From contig JACVVK020000033.1 in the NCBI GenBank assembly GCA_018292915.2, positions 1,612,001 through 1,676,000 of the forward strand: 64,000 bases of DNA, written 5' to 3'. The DNA comes from Batillaria attramentaria. Taxonomy: Eukaryota > Mollusca > Gastropoda > Batillariidae. Made by a program: the position numbers and the translations under genes. Within the stretch, counting starts at the first letter, position 1. Every line of letters starts with the position of its first letter. The notes beneath the pieces are model-generated. The model did no database searches. It was given only the letters and a program-made list of their open reading frames with translations, and was not told the origin of the DNA. Shown one piece after another: positions 51,647 to 63,841 of the stretch.

Positions 51647-52126
51647 GCTCTCCACAGCCTCTTTGTTCAGATGTGCTTGTTCGCCCTGCTGTGACACCCC
51701 TCCTCCCCTCCCCCCCCACCCCCCTCCACCCCTCTGCAGACGACAGCGCACAGTTTGTCAGTCTGCGCGAAATAGCCACCAGTTCTAAATATCAGCGCAT
51801 CCTAGCGCGCTATAATGCCCATGGAAAGGAAGGGGACAGACTAGGGGAAGGGGAAAGGGGAGAGGAAACCACGCGCAAACTGGCGTCAACTGAAGCTCAC
51901 ACTGTGAAATGGCGGAGCAAAACAACACACCGGCCCGACTAGAATAGCCATAGAAGGAGAGAAAACTGAAGCCCCTTCCACGCCACACCACGCTACCGTG
52001 CATTGGCGTAGGGACAGGGTCTAGGGTGGTGTCGACTGTGATTTCAATCCATCAAACTGGCTTGAATTATTCCACTGTAACCCGCCTTCTCTCCCCCCCC
52101 CCCCCCCCCGCACTCTCTCTCTCTCT

Positions 52127-52197
52127 CACACACACACACATCGTGCAGAGACCGAGAGTCACACACACACACACACAGTCACATGCACACACACCTT

Positions 52198-52245
<48 letters not shown>
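52127..52245. repeat. (TC)n-(CA)n interrupted array
   Basis: CA runs broken by ATCGTGCAGAGACCGAGAGT and ACACCTTCCA, after a C run and a TC run at about 52095-52127. Confidence 0.95.
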
Positions 52246-52248
<3 letters not shown>

Positions 52249-53023
52249 TATTAAACTTCTCATTCTCCCTGTGTCGTGTGTGGGTGGGCGTGGCACACTT
52301 ACACCGAAACCCGTCAGTACAAGGTTATCCACAAAAAAAACCTTTTCAATGTATTTATCGAGTTTTTTTTTTTTCAACTCAGCAGTTGATTGACAGGGGT
52401 AAATGCATTGCAAACATTTCATGCCTTATCAGCAAAGGCTGCAGCCAGAGTAGCCGCTGATAACTAGTTGGGTTTTTTTCAGTTTTAAGCCGCAATTGGT
52501 GATATCAGTTTTTGACTTGGACTTCTTCTTTCTTTTTTTTTATTCCAGAACTGAGCAAAGCGTCAATCAAAAACTACGCTGTGTCACGGGATATGCTGCC
52601 CAGCTCATGTCAAACGACCGTTCCAACTTGAACTCTCGACAACAAACTTGTGAAGAGAGCAGCAAGCGTCTGCTTTGGCGTAGTTGACACACTTTTGTGG
52701 CGAGGGCGGCCGGGTTAGCGTCTTTGCTGCGCCGCACGTTCGCCAAGCCAACCACCTAACCAGCGTCCACACACAGGGACAGGCAACTAAACGGGAAAGG
52801 GAAGGAAAGAACTCTCTCTGCTCGCGCCAGTCGCTCTCTCCCACTCGCTGTCGGCCTTCACCATCACGAGCACTTGCCGTGGTGTGCCCAGGCCTCGGCG
52901 CTTTCTGTGCGATTTGACTATCTTCTTTCAGTGATTTGCAGTTTGATTTAGGAGGTAAAGCTACAGGCAAAAAAGCTAAACGCAACCCGGAGTCCCGTGC
53001 ACACGCCCTAAACGGTGCTTCTG

Positions 53024-53117
53024 TGACGTCAGAGTCGTTGTGACGTTCTTTTGGATTAGCTGTGACGCCATCCTACCCGGAGTGCAGCGACCGTGACGTG
53101 CCAGCCGAACCATGACG
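53024..53117 (+). promoter_or_regulatory. Cluster of CRE/TGACG sites before a coding exon
   Basis: A full palindromic cAMP response element TGACGTCA at 53024-53031 is followed by TGACG half-sites at 53041, 53063, 53094 and 53113, the last overlapping the start codon. Full CREs close to a start are typical of CREB/ATF-responsive promoters; whether this is promoter or 5' UTR depends on the unknown transcription start. Confidence 0.45.
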
Positions 53118-53189
53118 GACACGCAGGAGGCACCCACCATCGATCCTGAGGACACCAAGCCACCGGCTTCTCCGAAGGACAAGAAGGAG
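53112..53189 (+). CDS. First coding exon of an unrecognised gene
   Basis: ATG in good context (A at -3) opens 26 codons rich in Pro, Asp, Glu and Lys (MTDTQEAPTIDPEDT, then KPPASPKDKKE), ending at AAGGAG|GTTAGT in phase 0. The next exon that fits is 63785-63841, 10.6 kb away. The upstream sequence is GC-rich with CRE sites, like a promoter or leader. The composition suggests a disordered, charged N-terminus. I do not recognise the protein. Confidence 0.55.
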
Positions 53190-53914
53190 GTTAGTACAAT
53201 AGTAACGATGCACGTTTGTTCATCAGTTTCGTCAGTCAGTCGGCGTCAGTTGTGAAATTTTGGCATTAAAAGATTTGGAGAACAGCTCAGAAGAAGTGGA
53301 AGAAGTATAAAATGTGTCATACTGACCTGTTGTCAAAAATCGGTGGACGCTAGAATTCCACGCCGAAGACTCGACTGCTCGATGCTATCACTGTAGTAGG
53401 ACATTTGTTTGAGAGAAAGTCAGGCGACCTACTAACGACAGAATTGTAGAAGTGGCGACGACCATAATGCTGCATGAAGAGTTTGGTTGATGGTTTTATG
53501 GTGATACAAGCTGAATTATGTGGCGTAAATTGCAATCATACACAGTGCATACGCAAATAAAGTTTTAACGAACGTCGCCCACTTCCTTGGCTGTGCAGGA
53601 AACGTTGTATGAGTGTCATCACATATTTTTCCAGCCATGTAGTGTTGTCTCGACGGACCAGATATGACTGAACAGCAGCTTCCTTCTTCCGAGTTATGTT
53701 GTCCCCAGATCCTGTTACATACTGTACGGTTAAGGGCAGTTTCTAATTGTGTGAGATGGAACGAACGTCCTGTGTCGATCTTACGGGTGGCCGGTTAGAC
53801 TGGACTCGGACTTTTTTGGTTCCTGCTTCTTTCTCCTTGCCGTCCCGTATGTGTACATCTGCCCATATTTCAATACTTAGCCGTCTGACAGAAGTTTTTC
53901 AATCTTTAAAATTT

Positions 53915-54131
53915 AGTGTCGGGGTTTTAGCTTCAGCTTCTTAGCCCCGACTGTCTGGAACTCCTTGCCTGTCGAACTCCGCCTTCAGACCTCACTGCCT
54001 CTGTTTAAATCGCATCTGAAGACCTATCTCTTTCGCCAAGCCTTTGATAACTAAACCTCTGTTAAGTCTGTCTGTGTGCATCATGAGTTCGTCGCAATGC
54101 CAGATTGTATGTAAGCCGAGGGGATGTAAAT

Positions 54132-54196
<65 letters not shown>

Positions 54197-54272
54197 CTTA
54201 AGCGCAGCGAGTCCTTGGAAGTTGGAGAACGGCGCTCTATAAAAGTCATGTATTATTATTATTATTATTTTA
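53915..54272 (+). mobile_element. 3' end of a CR1/Rex-like LINE carrying a (TG)n insert
   Basis: 53915-54054 encodes the characteristic reverse transcriptase C-terminus (RGFSFSFLAPTVWNSLPVEL, then LFKSHLKTYLFRQAF) ending in TAA at 54052-54054. The 3' UTR follows, split by a (TG)n run at 54135-54194, then GGCGCTCTATAAAAGTCATG and an (ATT)n tail at 54251-54269. The 5' limit is uncertain; degraded LINE sequence may begin further upstream. Confidence 0.7.
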
Positions 54273-54548
54273 ATACACAGAAGACAAGCGTCTGTTGTGC
54301 AGCACCGAGTGTTGCAAGCGTTGCACGAGCATTTTGTACCCGAGCAAAAAATACCACTTATAAATCTGTTATGGCTTGCAAGACAGGAGTGCAGGCGACG
54401 GAAATAGCGACTGGGTCAGATATACAGCTTGATAAAGAGCTTTTTGAGAAATGTGTGTGGGTGTCACCTTTCCCGCGCACAGAGAAATGCGCTTTATGAT
54501 AATGGTGTTTCTGCTGCTAAACTGAATGACATGTACAAAGAATACGCG

Positions 54549-54550
<2 letters not shown>

Positions 54551-54618
<68 letters not shown>
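54551..54618. repeat. (TG)n microsatellite
   Basis: About 34 TG units, 360 bp from the previous TG array. Confidence 0.95.
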
Positions 54619-54620
<2 letters not shown>

Positions 54621-55031
54621 TTTGTTCTTCTGGTACTAGTGCTTACAACTAGAACGCGGCTTTTGATGCACAGAACCGGCTGTGAAACAGCGTCCACTTA
54701 TGTACCCAAAACAAGAAATATGTCCTGGTCGCAACATCAGAGTCAGTGCAGGAGATAGTGAGGTCAAAATATTTCCGGCCTCACCCGTATCTGTTTCAGT
54801 TTTTAAAAGTTCAACCCTGTAAACAATCACATCCTTAGACAAATGATGTATTAATACGACCAGCATCTACTGTGGAATGTTCCGCTGTACTGAGCTTGTA
54901 GTTCGCCAACACACAGCGCCGCAAGCATCCCAGGAGGACGCTTTGGGCTTTCGTAAGAGATGTATGATTTAAGAAGCTAGAGCAGAAATTTCAAGTGAAA
55001 CAACTTGATACAGATTTTAGCGTATTCGAAA

Positions 55032-55295
55032 GCGATGTTTACGACCATCGGAAAGGTTAATGCACCGTTACCGATCACGGCATCAGGTGGTCGTCACATG
55101 TCCACGCTAGTAAAGATGGCGAAATGGCTTGGTGACATTGTTACAGGCGATGAACATGAAACATTAGAGCTGCTTGCTGGACTTTTGACAGATTCTTCTT
55201 CCAGAAAGACGGGACGCACAAAATGTCAACACCTCATTCTACGCGCTTTAGCCCAACTTTATAAGGGTTCTGATCAACTCACCTTTTTATGGTGA
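55032..55295 (+). other. Coding-like ORF of unknown identity, no support beyond frame
   Basis: From the ATG at 55035 the frame stays open for 87 codons with a normal amino-acid mix (MFTTIGKVNAPLPIT..., ...HLILRALAQLYKGSDQL) and stops at 55293-55295. No splice site, homologue or promoter is evident. It could be a remnant of a transposon protein or chance. Confidence 0.15.
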
Positions 55296-56627
55296 AGAAG
55301 TGCATGAAGGCTCACACCAATTCTCATGACCTATGTGTTTAAAAAATACTGTGCTGATTGAAGGGTTCAAAAATTCAAAAGTTACCTCCCTTTGCCACCC
55401 ATTGGCCTAGCTTGGGGAAACTGGGCCATATACGGTCATTTTGCACAGAGGACCTAGTAAGCGCCGCGAGTTAGGAAAGCTCCTAGTGCAGACCCTTTTA
55501 CCATTTGACACTAGTGTGCCGTTCACGTTATCTCTACCGCAGAATGGTATAAAGGCGTAAGTTCCCTTCAAATCCATAGCGCTTACGCCCTTTTACCAAA
55601 TTATGCTAGTCCCCCTATCGAGATAGTGTCACCTGAATAATTCTATATTGCCAGTGTTAAGTGTCTGGTAAACTTCAGGTGAGGTCAGAAGGAGAGGTGC
55701 ATTCCAGCGAGCGGTGAGAGAGTGAACGAGAAGTATGAGATGCAGTTAAAAGCGGTGGGGATGTGGGTGGGTTTGACTGAGGAGCACAGGTACCCAGCGT
55801 AACTGACTAACCTGTTCACAAGCAAGCAACAACAGGTGAAGTGCGCTGGGAAAAGGTGTATTTGTCGACTGACTTCAAAAATAGGTCAGTCCTCCCTCCC
55901 CGTCCTGTTTACTTTTAGTTGGTTGTGACGTCAGGTTTTGTGGAATCAGTGGGATGGACAGGGGATGGAGGTGGGGGGAGGGGGGGTCCTTCACAAATGG
56001 AGACGATTGGAAGATAAGATTACACAAAAATGTACGTCACCCCTCAGTAAACACCCAAAGTATTCAGATTCATACAGGATCAGCAAGATTCTGTGTCCGA
56101 CTTTTTAGCACTGCTGTACACCTCTTTTGTACAGATGTCACCAATTGTAACTTTTGTTTGCATGTGCTTAGAGGGTGACATTCCTTTGGGATATGCTGAA
56201 TAGGACGTGATGGGATGCGATGGCAAAGCAAGTGTGCTGGAACTCAGGCGTGAGCGTTGTCCGTGCAGCTACTGTGATGACAGATAACCACCCGAAAGAC
56301 TCAGTGCGGAGCTCAAGCATGCAAAATGGCTTTTATGTAACGAAGAACGGTGGATTCCTTAGCGAGAATTCAAAGGTGTTTATTTTTTTTCTTTCCAAAG
56401 GCCACATGAGATCTTAAAATTGATAGCTTGTAATGGTTGACGGCGTCGGCCGGCATTGTGTGTTGCCGGTTGACCGCCGGCCACAAGTTTTGCAGTACTT
56501 TATTTATTTTTTTTTGGTAACAGTGAACTGTTTCCAGTTCAATGAGTTTTAGCTGCTGCAGATGCTGCAGGAAGTTGGTTCAGACGCTGCAGACTTGTAG
56601 GTCAAGCCAATTAATGTTGCAGTCGGA

Positions 56628-56757
56628 ATTGAAAATCCCGTCTAAAACTCGTAATCTCGTCTGGATCTCGAAATCTCGTCCCAACTTGATCTCGAAATCG
56701 CGCTTCAATCTCAAAATCTCGAATCTCGTCTAAATCTCGAAATCTCGCTAAATCACG
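56628..56757. repeat. Degenerate short tandem repeat (AAATCTCG units)
   Basis: At least seven imperfect copies of AAATCTCGTCT or GATCTCGAAATCTCG-type words follow one another, period about 17-20 bp with drift. Not coding. Confidence 0.7.
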
Positions 56758-57104
56758 TACTTACCGGACTACATGCATAAATGCAAAACCTTTGGAGTTT
56801 GGTACACCAGCAGTCGTTGCCAGGGACAACATGACAGATGTCTCCCTCGCCAAAATCGGTCCTTCGGGAAAAGCAGACGGCGGCACGGAAGTCTTCTGTC
56901 ACTTAATCAGAATACACGATCAGATCGGAAACTGGTTTGGTGATCAATGCTTGCAGGAAACGAGTTTTCTCGCGTTGGTGAAACTTAAACCGGTTGGATC
57001 GTCCGTTCTGAAAGTGATACCTTGGTCGATTCCTCATTTCCTCTGTATTGTGTCCGTATGAAACAACGCTAACCCATTACCGGCTTCTTCAATAGGAACA
57101 CAAG

Positions 57105-57106
<2 letters not shown>

Positions 57107-57163
<57 letters not shown>
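57107..57163. repeat. (TG)n microsatellite
   Basis: About 28 TG units. Confidence 0.95.
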
Positions 57164-57164
<1 letters not shown>

Positions 57165-58046
57165 ATGCTGGGTGAGTGGGTGTCTGGACCTTGTTTGGAT
57201 TGTAAATTGCAAGAGTCTAAAACCTTCGGCTTCCAGTGTTTAAACAAAGACTTCGGTCCGTACGTCACTACCGGTACCATCTGAATCAAGAGAAGCAGAG
57301 GAAAAGTTGGTGTAGAAGCGAACTGAGTCACGTGTGTGTTTCCTCATTTTGTTGATCACAGGAAAGAACAAAAATCAAGTTTCCGACCTCCCGACTTGTT
57401 TCGTAAAGAACAAATCATGGCTATAATTATGTCTATGAATGCAATACGCCTTTGTTGTTTAGATTTATGTGACCTGTTTCGGTTTTTTGTTGGTGTTTGC
57501 TCGACTTTATTATAGTTTCTTTGGTTGTTTTTGTCTCGATGTAGTTTTCAAGCTCCGTTTCTATGCTCCGTTTGGCTCAGACCTAAGTGTCCTTTGACAA
57601 CAGACATGCAACATTCCCCTGCACACTGTCTCAGGGCTTACAATCGTCAAGCGAAACTAGGTCATCTGTGTGTGGAAAAGTTCACTGCTAGTCCCAACGC
57701 TAACGCTTACACACATCCTTTTTTAGGGGGGAGGTCCTTTTTGGAAGATTCTCTCACGGTTTCCCAGTTGCAGCATTGTGATACTCTCACCTGCTGTTTA
57801 ACTGGCAAGCCGGCGCTGTGAAAAAATCCTCATGGTTGAGTATTTGGGTTTAGGGGTGTATTCAAACGTGGGTAAACACAAAGACGAAACCTCCCCATCC
57901 ATAGTGAACGACTCGCTTTTTATGACAGGGGCGATGCTGGCCCATCATCGCATTAATATTCAGTGGAAGAGGTTTACGACTAAACGTTGATATGTGGTGT
58001 TACTTCCTTTCCCTTTTCTATTTCTGAGCTTCTTTATTTGGGGGTC

Positions 58047-58205
58047 TGGAATCAGGAGCTCACGTGGTTGTGCGCTAGGCTGTTGTAAGGAGGCGGTTGT
58101 GAGTTCGAATCCTCTCAGGGTGAACATTTTGAACGGACCTTCTTCTAGTGCCTTCCGGTGTTTTTGAAACCCTATTTAATGTGGATAAAAGACGTTTAAC
58201 TTAAA
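58047..58205 (+). mobile_element. tRNA-derived SINE, copy 5 (divergent)
   Basis: Head with A-box-like GTGGTTGTGCGCTAGG and B-box GAGTTCGAATCCTC at correct spacing, tail with TAATGTGGATAAAAGACGTT similar to the GTGGAAAAAGACGT tail of the other copies. Confidence 0.5.
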
Positions 58206-61200
58206 AAATACCCACCCTCCCACAATCCTGTTCTTTTTGCTGTTTTTTTTTTTAGGGTGTCTTCGAGAGCACTTCCATGGTTGACAATAGAATTCAAACT
58301 CAAATTAAATACTTACGCAGCTGCTGTACTAGAGGTTGAAGTTTGCTAACACTTGAAGCTTTCCGGGCTCCGTTCACTTTACGACCGTAAGAAAGTTTTT
58401 TTTTTCCATCCTACCTGAAAACATAATTACATTCATTTAGAAGTCCATTTCTTGTTTGTTTGGTTTTCGATAATTGCATGTGTTTTCTCTAATGTGACCG
58501 TGCAACTTTGGTTGTCTGCGTGTAATTGGGCTATGTGATACAGCCTCAAAGACTGGACCGAGTTCTTGACTTGTCTGCATCGTTATGGTCAAACTTACTT
58601 TGTTTGTTGTTGTTTTTCAGTGTTTAATGCCCTGTACTATGACGTTTTCCCCTGAACAGGCTAAGTTTTGTATGACTGAGTCTGGCGAGGCCGACAGGTG
58701 GTAGGGTGTAGTCAGTCGCAGTTCCTCAACTTACGTGTGCGATAGGCAAAGCTAAGCTAGGGAACACAGACTACTGACAGTTAGCTGTAGTTTAAATAAG
58801 TTTGCCGACCGGACATGCTAAGTCCCTAGGCTAAGAGTAAACGAAGTGTACACAACCCCCCTCTCAGCTCAAATTCCTGTCGTATTTTCGCCCCGTCACA
58901 CATGGCTAACTCCTAGTTATGCAGGGTGAACGAAGCCGGCAAGCCGCACACACCGACAGGGTGTAGATGCGTTTTACTTTCTGATGCGAATATTTCTCTC
59001 CGGCTTTGGGCGTAAACAAGCCGCTGTCAAAAGGTATAGGGTCGATTCCCAGCAGGGGATGCGCGGAGGGATATGAGATTCGCGCCGCGTGGCACATTTA
59101 CGCCGGATCGAAGAAACTACATGGACTCCAAGTGGCCGCGATGGCTTAGGGTTCAAGTAAGGTCACACAATTTTGGTGGAATTGCTGAGGTCGAGACACG
59201 GGGCTTGGTAAAACTGTTTAAGGGGATGGATGGATTGGTGAGAAGGGATAGGAGTGGAGAGTACATAGCTACACTTTAATTATGTGGTGGGGCCCTGATT
59301 GGGCGGGGGCATGGAGTGGGTTTCAGAAAACCCGCGGGTGAGCGAAAGAGTCTGCACTGCTTGCCGGCTTGGTTTGTGAGTTATATTTAACAAACTTTTT
59401 CATTGCTTGTGTCGAGATAAAAAAAAGATAGGGTTTCATTAGCCCATTACGCTTATAACCTGATGCTCAGCCGGAGTAACAATGCAATCTTTTGCGAACG
59501 GCAGAACCGCCTGGTTTTTTTTTTTGGAGGGGGGGGGGGACAAAACTAGTGGTGTTCACCATATATGTTTACGCACCGCCAGAATTTTGTCCGTGTCAGC
59601 TTGCAAAACAATACTCTCTACCTGCTGCCACCATGACCGTCAGTTGGTGACAGGAAAACGTACGTGCCCCACCACACAATGCATCATACTGAAATTTTCA
59701 AGCGGGCGGAGATTGCTTTTTGGGTGCAGTAGACCGTATCCATATCGCGTCTAAATATGAGCCGCTGACGCGTACCCACCCCTTGCCGTTTATGGTAATA
59801 AGGAGTAGGACTGTTTTTTTGTGCTCGTTTGATGGCGGGAGATCCGTGTGCAGTCGGCCGTGACTGTCGGATCAATTGATATCCGCTTCTTTATGTAAGA
59901 TCCGCAAAGCCGCTTGTCTGAAGTGAGGAGGGTCTAGTATTGCTTGCTAGCGTGAGGTCGCAATAAATTCTTTTGTAAAAAACGTACATCAGTGTAGTGT
60001 TATTTCGGTTTATTGTACGCGTCGATGAACCGCTGAATAGGATAAAACTTGAAGGCTGTGGGTGTATGTATAACTTACCTGCTTTTCGGCAAAATCGTTA
60101 CCCCGGGGTTATCTTGTCATTGCTCCGGGGAAATTAGTTCCTTTCCTATTCCAGGCACATGTACAAACAGTTAAACTGGTGCAGTAGCGCAAAGAGATAA
60201 TCTAGTTAATGCTGTGGATGGGCGAGGAAAGAGAGAGAGAGAGGGGGGGGGGGGGCATGGTGATGGCGGGTCTCCTTTTTTCCCCCCTCCGCTTTCTGGT
60301 TTGCTGCCCCACCTCGTCGCTACTGCAGTGGCGTTCCTCCCAGGTCATGGGTGGAATCCATGGAGGGCTCGGAAGCGTGTGCAATTTTTATTATGATGAC
60401 GATGAGGCTGGTTGGTTGCTGTTGTGGAGGTGAGTGTGGTGTTCCGGTCCAGTCGCCAGAGGCAGTTCCCCGAGGTTTTCGAAACTTTTTCTGCGGGCAG
60501 AAAATTTCGTGTGTTATCTTGGTCAATACACAACACAAGAAAGCATCTGGAGTGGTTTCTGGCTAACAATAACACGCAGGCATGTTTATGGTAGTGTTCT
60601 CCGCTGACAAGATGCTCAATAATCAATTGAGTTCGTGGCTGACAAACCCGAAGGCGGCAATATCGGCGTGCAGCTGACGTGGTGTACCGTACGAAAGTCC
60701 CACGATCCAAATTTAGAAACATAAATTTAACACGGCGACACACAGCAGTCACCGAACAAATGAATTGCGTTTTGCCGCAGCTGATCGAAACTGAACTGTA
60801 GCCAATCACCGAGCAGTCGTCAGCTTGTGAAAAAAAAAAAAAACAAAAACCCGCTGTACTCCTTGTTCGGTAGTGGTTGCCGTGGCAACCAGCGATGGAG
60901 GTGTTTGACCGGAAAGAAAAATGCTTTGTCTCTGCGATCGATTGTAATCATAGCATCACCGCTATTTTTGTTTTGCTGCGAAATCCGAGTCCTCACGCTG
61001 TCGCTCAACCGTGACGGAGCGTGTGGCACGTGCGTAGTGTTTTGTCGTCGGCGAAGCGTGTCGTTTTTGAGCTCCGCAGATGATTGTTGGTTCATACGTG
61101 CACGAATGTAGGTAGTTGAAAAGGCATTCTATCTATCTTGACTTGCTGACGCTTTGGCGATGATGGCGTTTCATGCATATATTAATAGTGGTTGAGTCTT

Positions 61201-61236
61201 TCGTGATGGCTTAACAATATGCTGGCGACAGGTGTT

Positions 61237-61237
61237 G

Positions 61238-61302
<65 letters not shown>
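61237..61302. repeat. (CA)n microsatellite
   Basis: About 32 CA units. Confidence 0.95.
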
Positions 61303-61307
<5 letters not shown>

Positions 61308-62446
61308 GACTCAAAGCGTCGTTTGCATACGCCATCTTTCGCTGAAAAGTTCGGCCGGAGACATGCTGCAATTTTCCAGTCCAGCTGGGGTTTTTTTTTG
61401 TATTGCTGAGCAAGAAGAAGTGCGTGAAAAATAAACATATATATTATAAAAACCTCACGGCACCGAGCATATGTATTATTAACCATTATGAGAGGCATGT
61501 AGCCGGGGAGAAAAACAAAACCCACACAAATAGGCCTACGAGAACAAAGTATTCTACCAGCTACGATTTACAGCTGCCTTCACAGATTATATACGTGACA
61601 AAGACTGCTTCATTAACTGTTAGTCTGTGTGACTCAAACCCACGCCACACCCGAAACCGGTCACACTGCCAAACCCTACAAAGCTGCCATTCATGAAATG
61701 ACACCGGCCACACCAACTCAGGTCTGGCTGGCGGATGTCCTTTGTAAGGAACGCACACAGTACACGTTATCACAGAAGCACAATGCAAAGCTGTGCAGCC
61801 TATTGATAAATTTGAACATGTTTCGGGCAGCTAGTGTCGTTCATGGCCTTTAACTTGATCTTGCTATCTCTGCATCTGTCTCTCTGACGCTCTCTGTTTT
61901 CTCTGTCTCCGAGTCTGCCGTCTACTACGCGGGCCTCTGATGGAAATTCTGGCATTCCAGTTGAAAGTGTAGGGTTCAAAGTATGTATTGTTCTGAAGTA
62001 GGATACTTGTCTGTTCACTTCGTGGTTCGGTAAAAGTACAAACTGGATGCCGGATAACGAAACCTAGGTTACCGGGCCGAATCATTGAAATAAGGAAACA
62101 ATTGCTTATGCTGATCATTCCGTCAGTGAATCAGCTTGAACAACCAGTCTGTAAAAATGAATGAAATAAAAGAAAAAGATGAAAAAAAAGGCCAACCGCC
62201 ACCTGCTGAAACCGATGGCGGCACAGTCTGGGACATTCTCCGATGTTCGTTTTTGCTTGTAGCTAGACCGGCGCGCTGACCTTTGACTCTTCGGTTTTGA
62301 TAAACGATCCCAGTCTGTAGTCTTGTCGTTGGCAATAATTCGCAGGGATTACCTCTTGTACAGTGGAGGACAAGTGACGGTAATACGCTCATAATGCCTG
62401 ATGTTCATTCCAGGCTGTTTCTACCTAGTCAGATCTGGAGGCAGGG

Positions 62447-62447
<1 letters not shown>

Positions 62448-62485
<38 letters not shown>
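62448..62485. repeat. (TG)n microsatellite
   Basis: About 19 TG units. Confidence 0.95.
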
Positions 62486-62487
<2 letters not shown>

Positions 62488-63784
62488 CTCTAGACACAGC
62501 CCGCGTTTGCTGCAGGCAAGCAGACCTGAATTCCGTCAGTTTCTCATCGCTTGGCGTCCGTTCTTGTCATGATGGGCATGTACTGTCCAGTCAGCGGCTC
62601 AAGCTATTCTGATTTTATCCATTAATTTATTTCTGGTTGGTTGGTTGGTTGGTTGTTTGCTCTCTCTCTCTCTCTCCTCTTATGCTTCTACACTCGCGGC
62701 AAAAAGTTTCAACATTAGTCATACGTATACATGCCTGAGTAACAATGATCAGGGATGTGGAAAAAGCAACGGTCGTCTGTCTCGTGTACAAGTTCGCACA
62801 CACCACAACCACTTGCTACATCGGCAGCAGTCAGCTAATCACATGGTCCCGCATGTTCCCACACACTGTTGGTCCGCTGTGGTGTCCCTGGGGACAGCGG
62901 TAGGTGGTTGACCCTTGGGCCTGCGTCAGTCGTGTGACCTTACTGAAGAGGAAAGTCCTGAGTCAGCCAGTTGTAAAAAGCAGATTTGTATACGTCTGTT
63001 GGACGAAGAGAGAGAGAGAGAGGCAGAGAGAGAGAGAGAGAAAGGGGGGGGGGGTGTCTTGTTCCCTCTCCCTGCCATGTTTCTACTCTCCAGTAACCGA
63101 AGTAACAAGACATACAATGTTATATTGTGTGACTCATTGTCTTGTCCTGTTGGAACGGTTCCTGTTCTCTTCTAGGTCCTTGTCAAACGGCAGCTAAAAC
63201 TTATTTCACTTGTTGTCTTGCTGACCGTCAACATCAGCGTTGTCCTTCCTGCCCCCCCCCCCTTTATTTCCCCAATTGATGGCGAGTTGAAAAGGACACA
63301 GTGTACAAGCAGTCTCGTTTTCCACAGCCCCGTGTGCAGGTCCCCCTAGTGTCGACAGCCAAAGGTCCACGATCCGAGGTAAACAGGGTCCCTCCCACAA
63401 TAGCTGACCATTCAGCATGGTTGACACTGTGGATTTAGAGACTTGTAACCAAACATTCCACGGCGGCGGGTTTGGGGTTACGCTTGCGGCCGTCTGCAGC
63501 GGTTTGCGGCCGTCAAACGGACTGGAAACTATAAAGGAGAGCCGTAAGATCTTTGTGTAGACGAAGAGAAGTTGGTGAGAACTTACACTACAGTGGGCGG
63601 ACAGTGTAAGAGGTTGGCCGGGGTCATCGGTTTGCTGACAGGAGCGGTTGTTGTGGTGGTCCACACTCAGGAAGGTCGCTTCCGCTAATGTCGTTTAGTT
63701 TAGTCCACAGTTGGCTATGGGAAGTTTGTTGCTGTTATCGTTGTTTGTCTGTTTGTTTCTTTGAAGATGATTTTTTTTCCCCAG

Positions 63785-63841
63785 GAGGCACCGGTTCTTA
63801 GCTTTTTCTCTTCCAAAATCGAGAACAAGAAACTTGTTCAG
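63785..63841 (+). CDS. Second coding exon of the unrecognised gene
   Basis: TTTTTTTTCCCCAG immediately before and GTGTTT after delimit 57 nt that are open only when read in the phase left by the exon ending at 53189: EAPVLSFFSSKIENKKLVQ. The strong polypyrimidine tract and matching phase-0 ends support joining the two. The gene continues beyond the right edge. The product is unknown. Confidence 0.5.

Larger units (their letters stand above)
53190..63784 (+). other. 10.6-kb first coding intron of the unrecognised gene
   Basis: Holds a LINE 3' end (53915-54272), five TG/CA arrays (including one inside the LINE end), a SINE (58047-58205), an AATCTCG satellite-like patch (56628-56757) and CpG-rich unique stretches at 58.8-61.1 kb. 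ORFs of 60-150 codons exist but I could not support any as a gene; the most coding-like is 55032-55295 (see its own entry). Confidence 0.5.

Noticed and set aside
55860..57061. Several 60-90 codon ORFs in the large intron (for example 56792-57061).
   Set aside because: They lack splice signals in matching phase and recognisable motifs; the flanks contain degenerate repeats.
63206..63664. 152-codon ORF on the - strand.
   Set aside because: No recognisable domain, opposite to the inferred gene, includes a translated G/C homopolymer; likely chance in GC-rich DNA.
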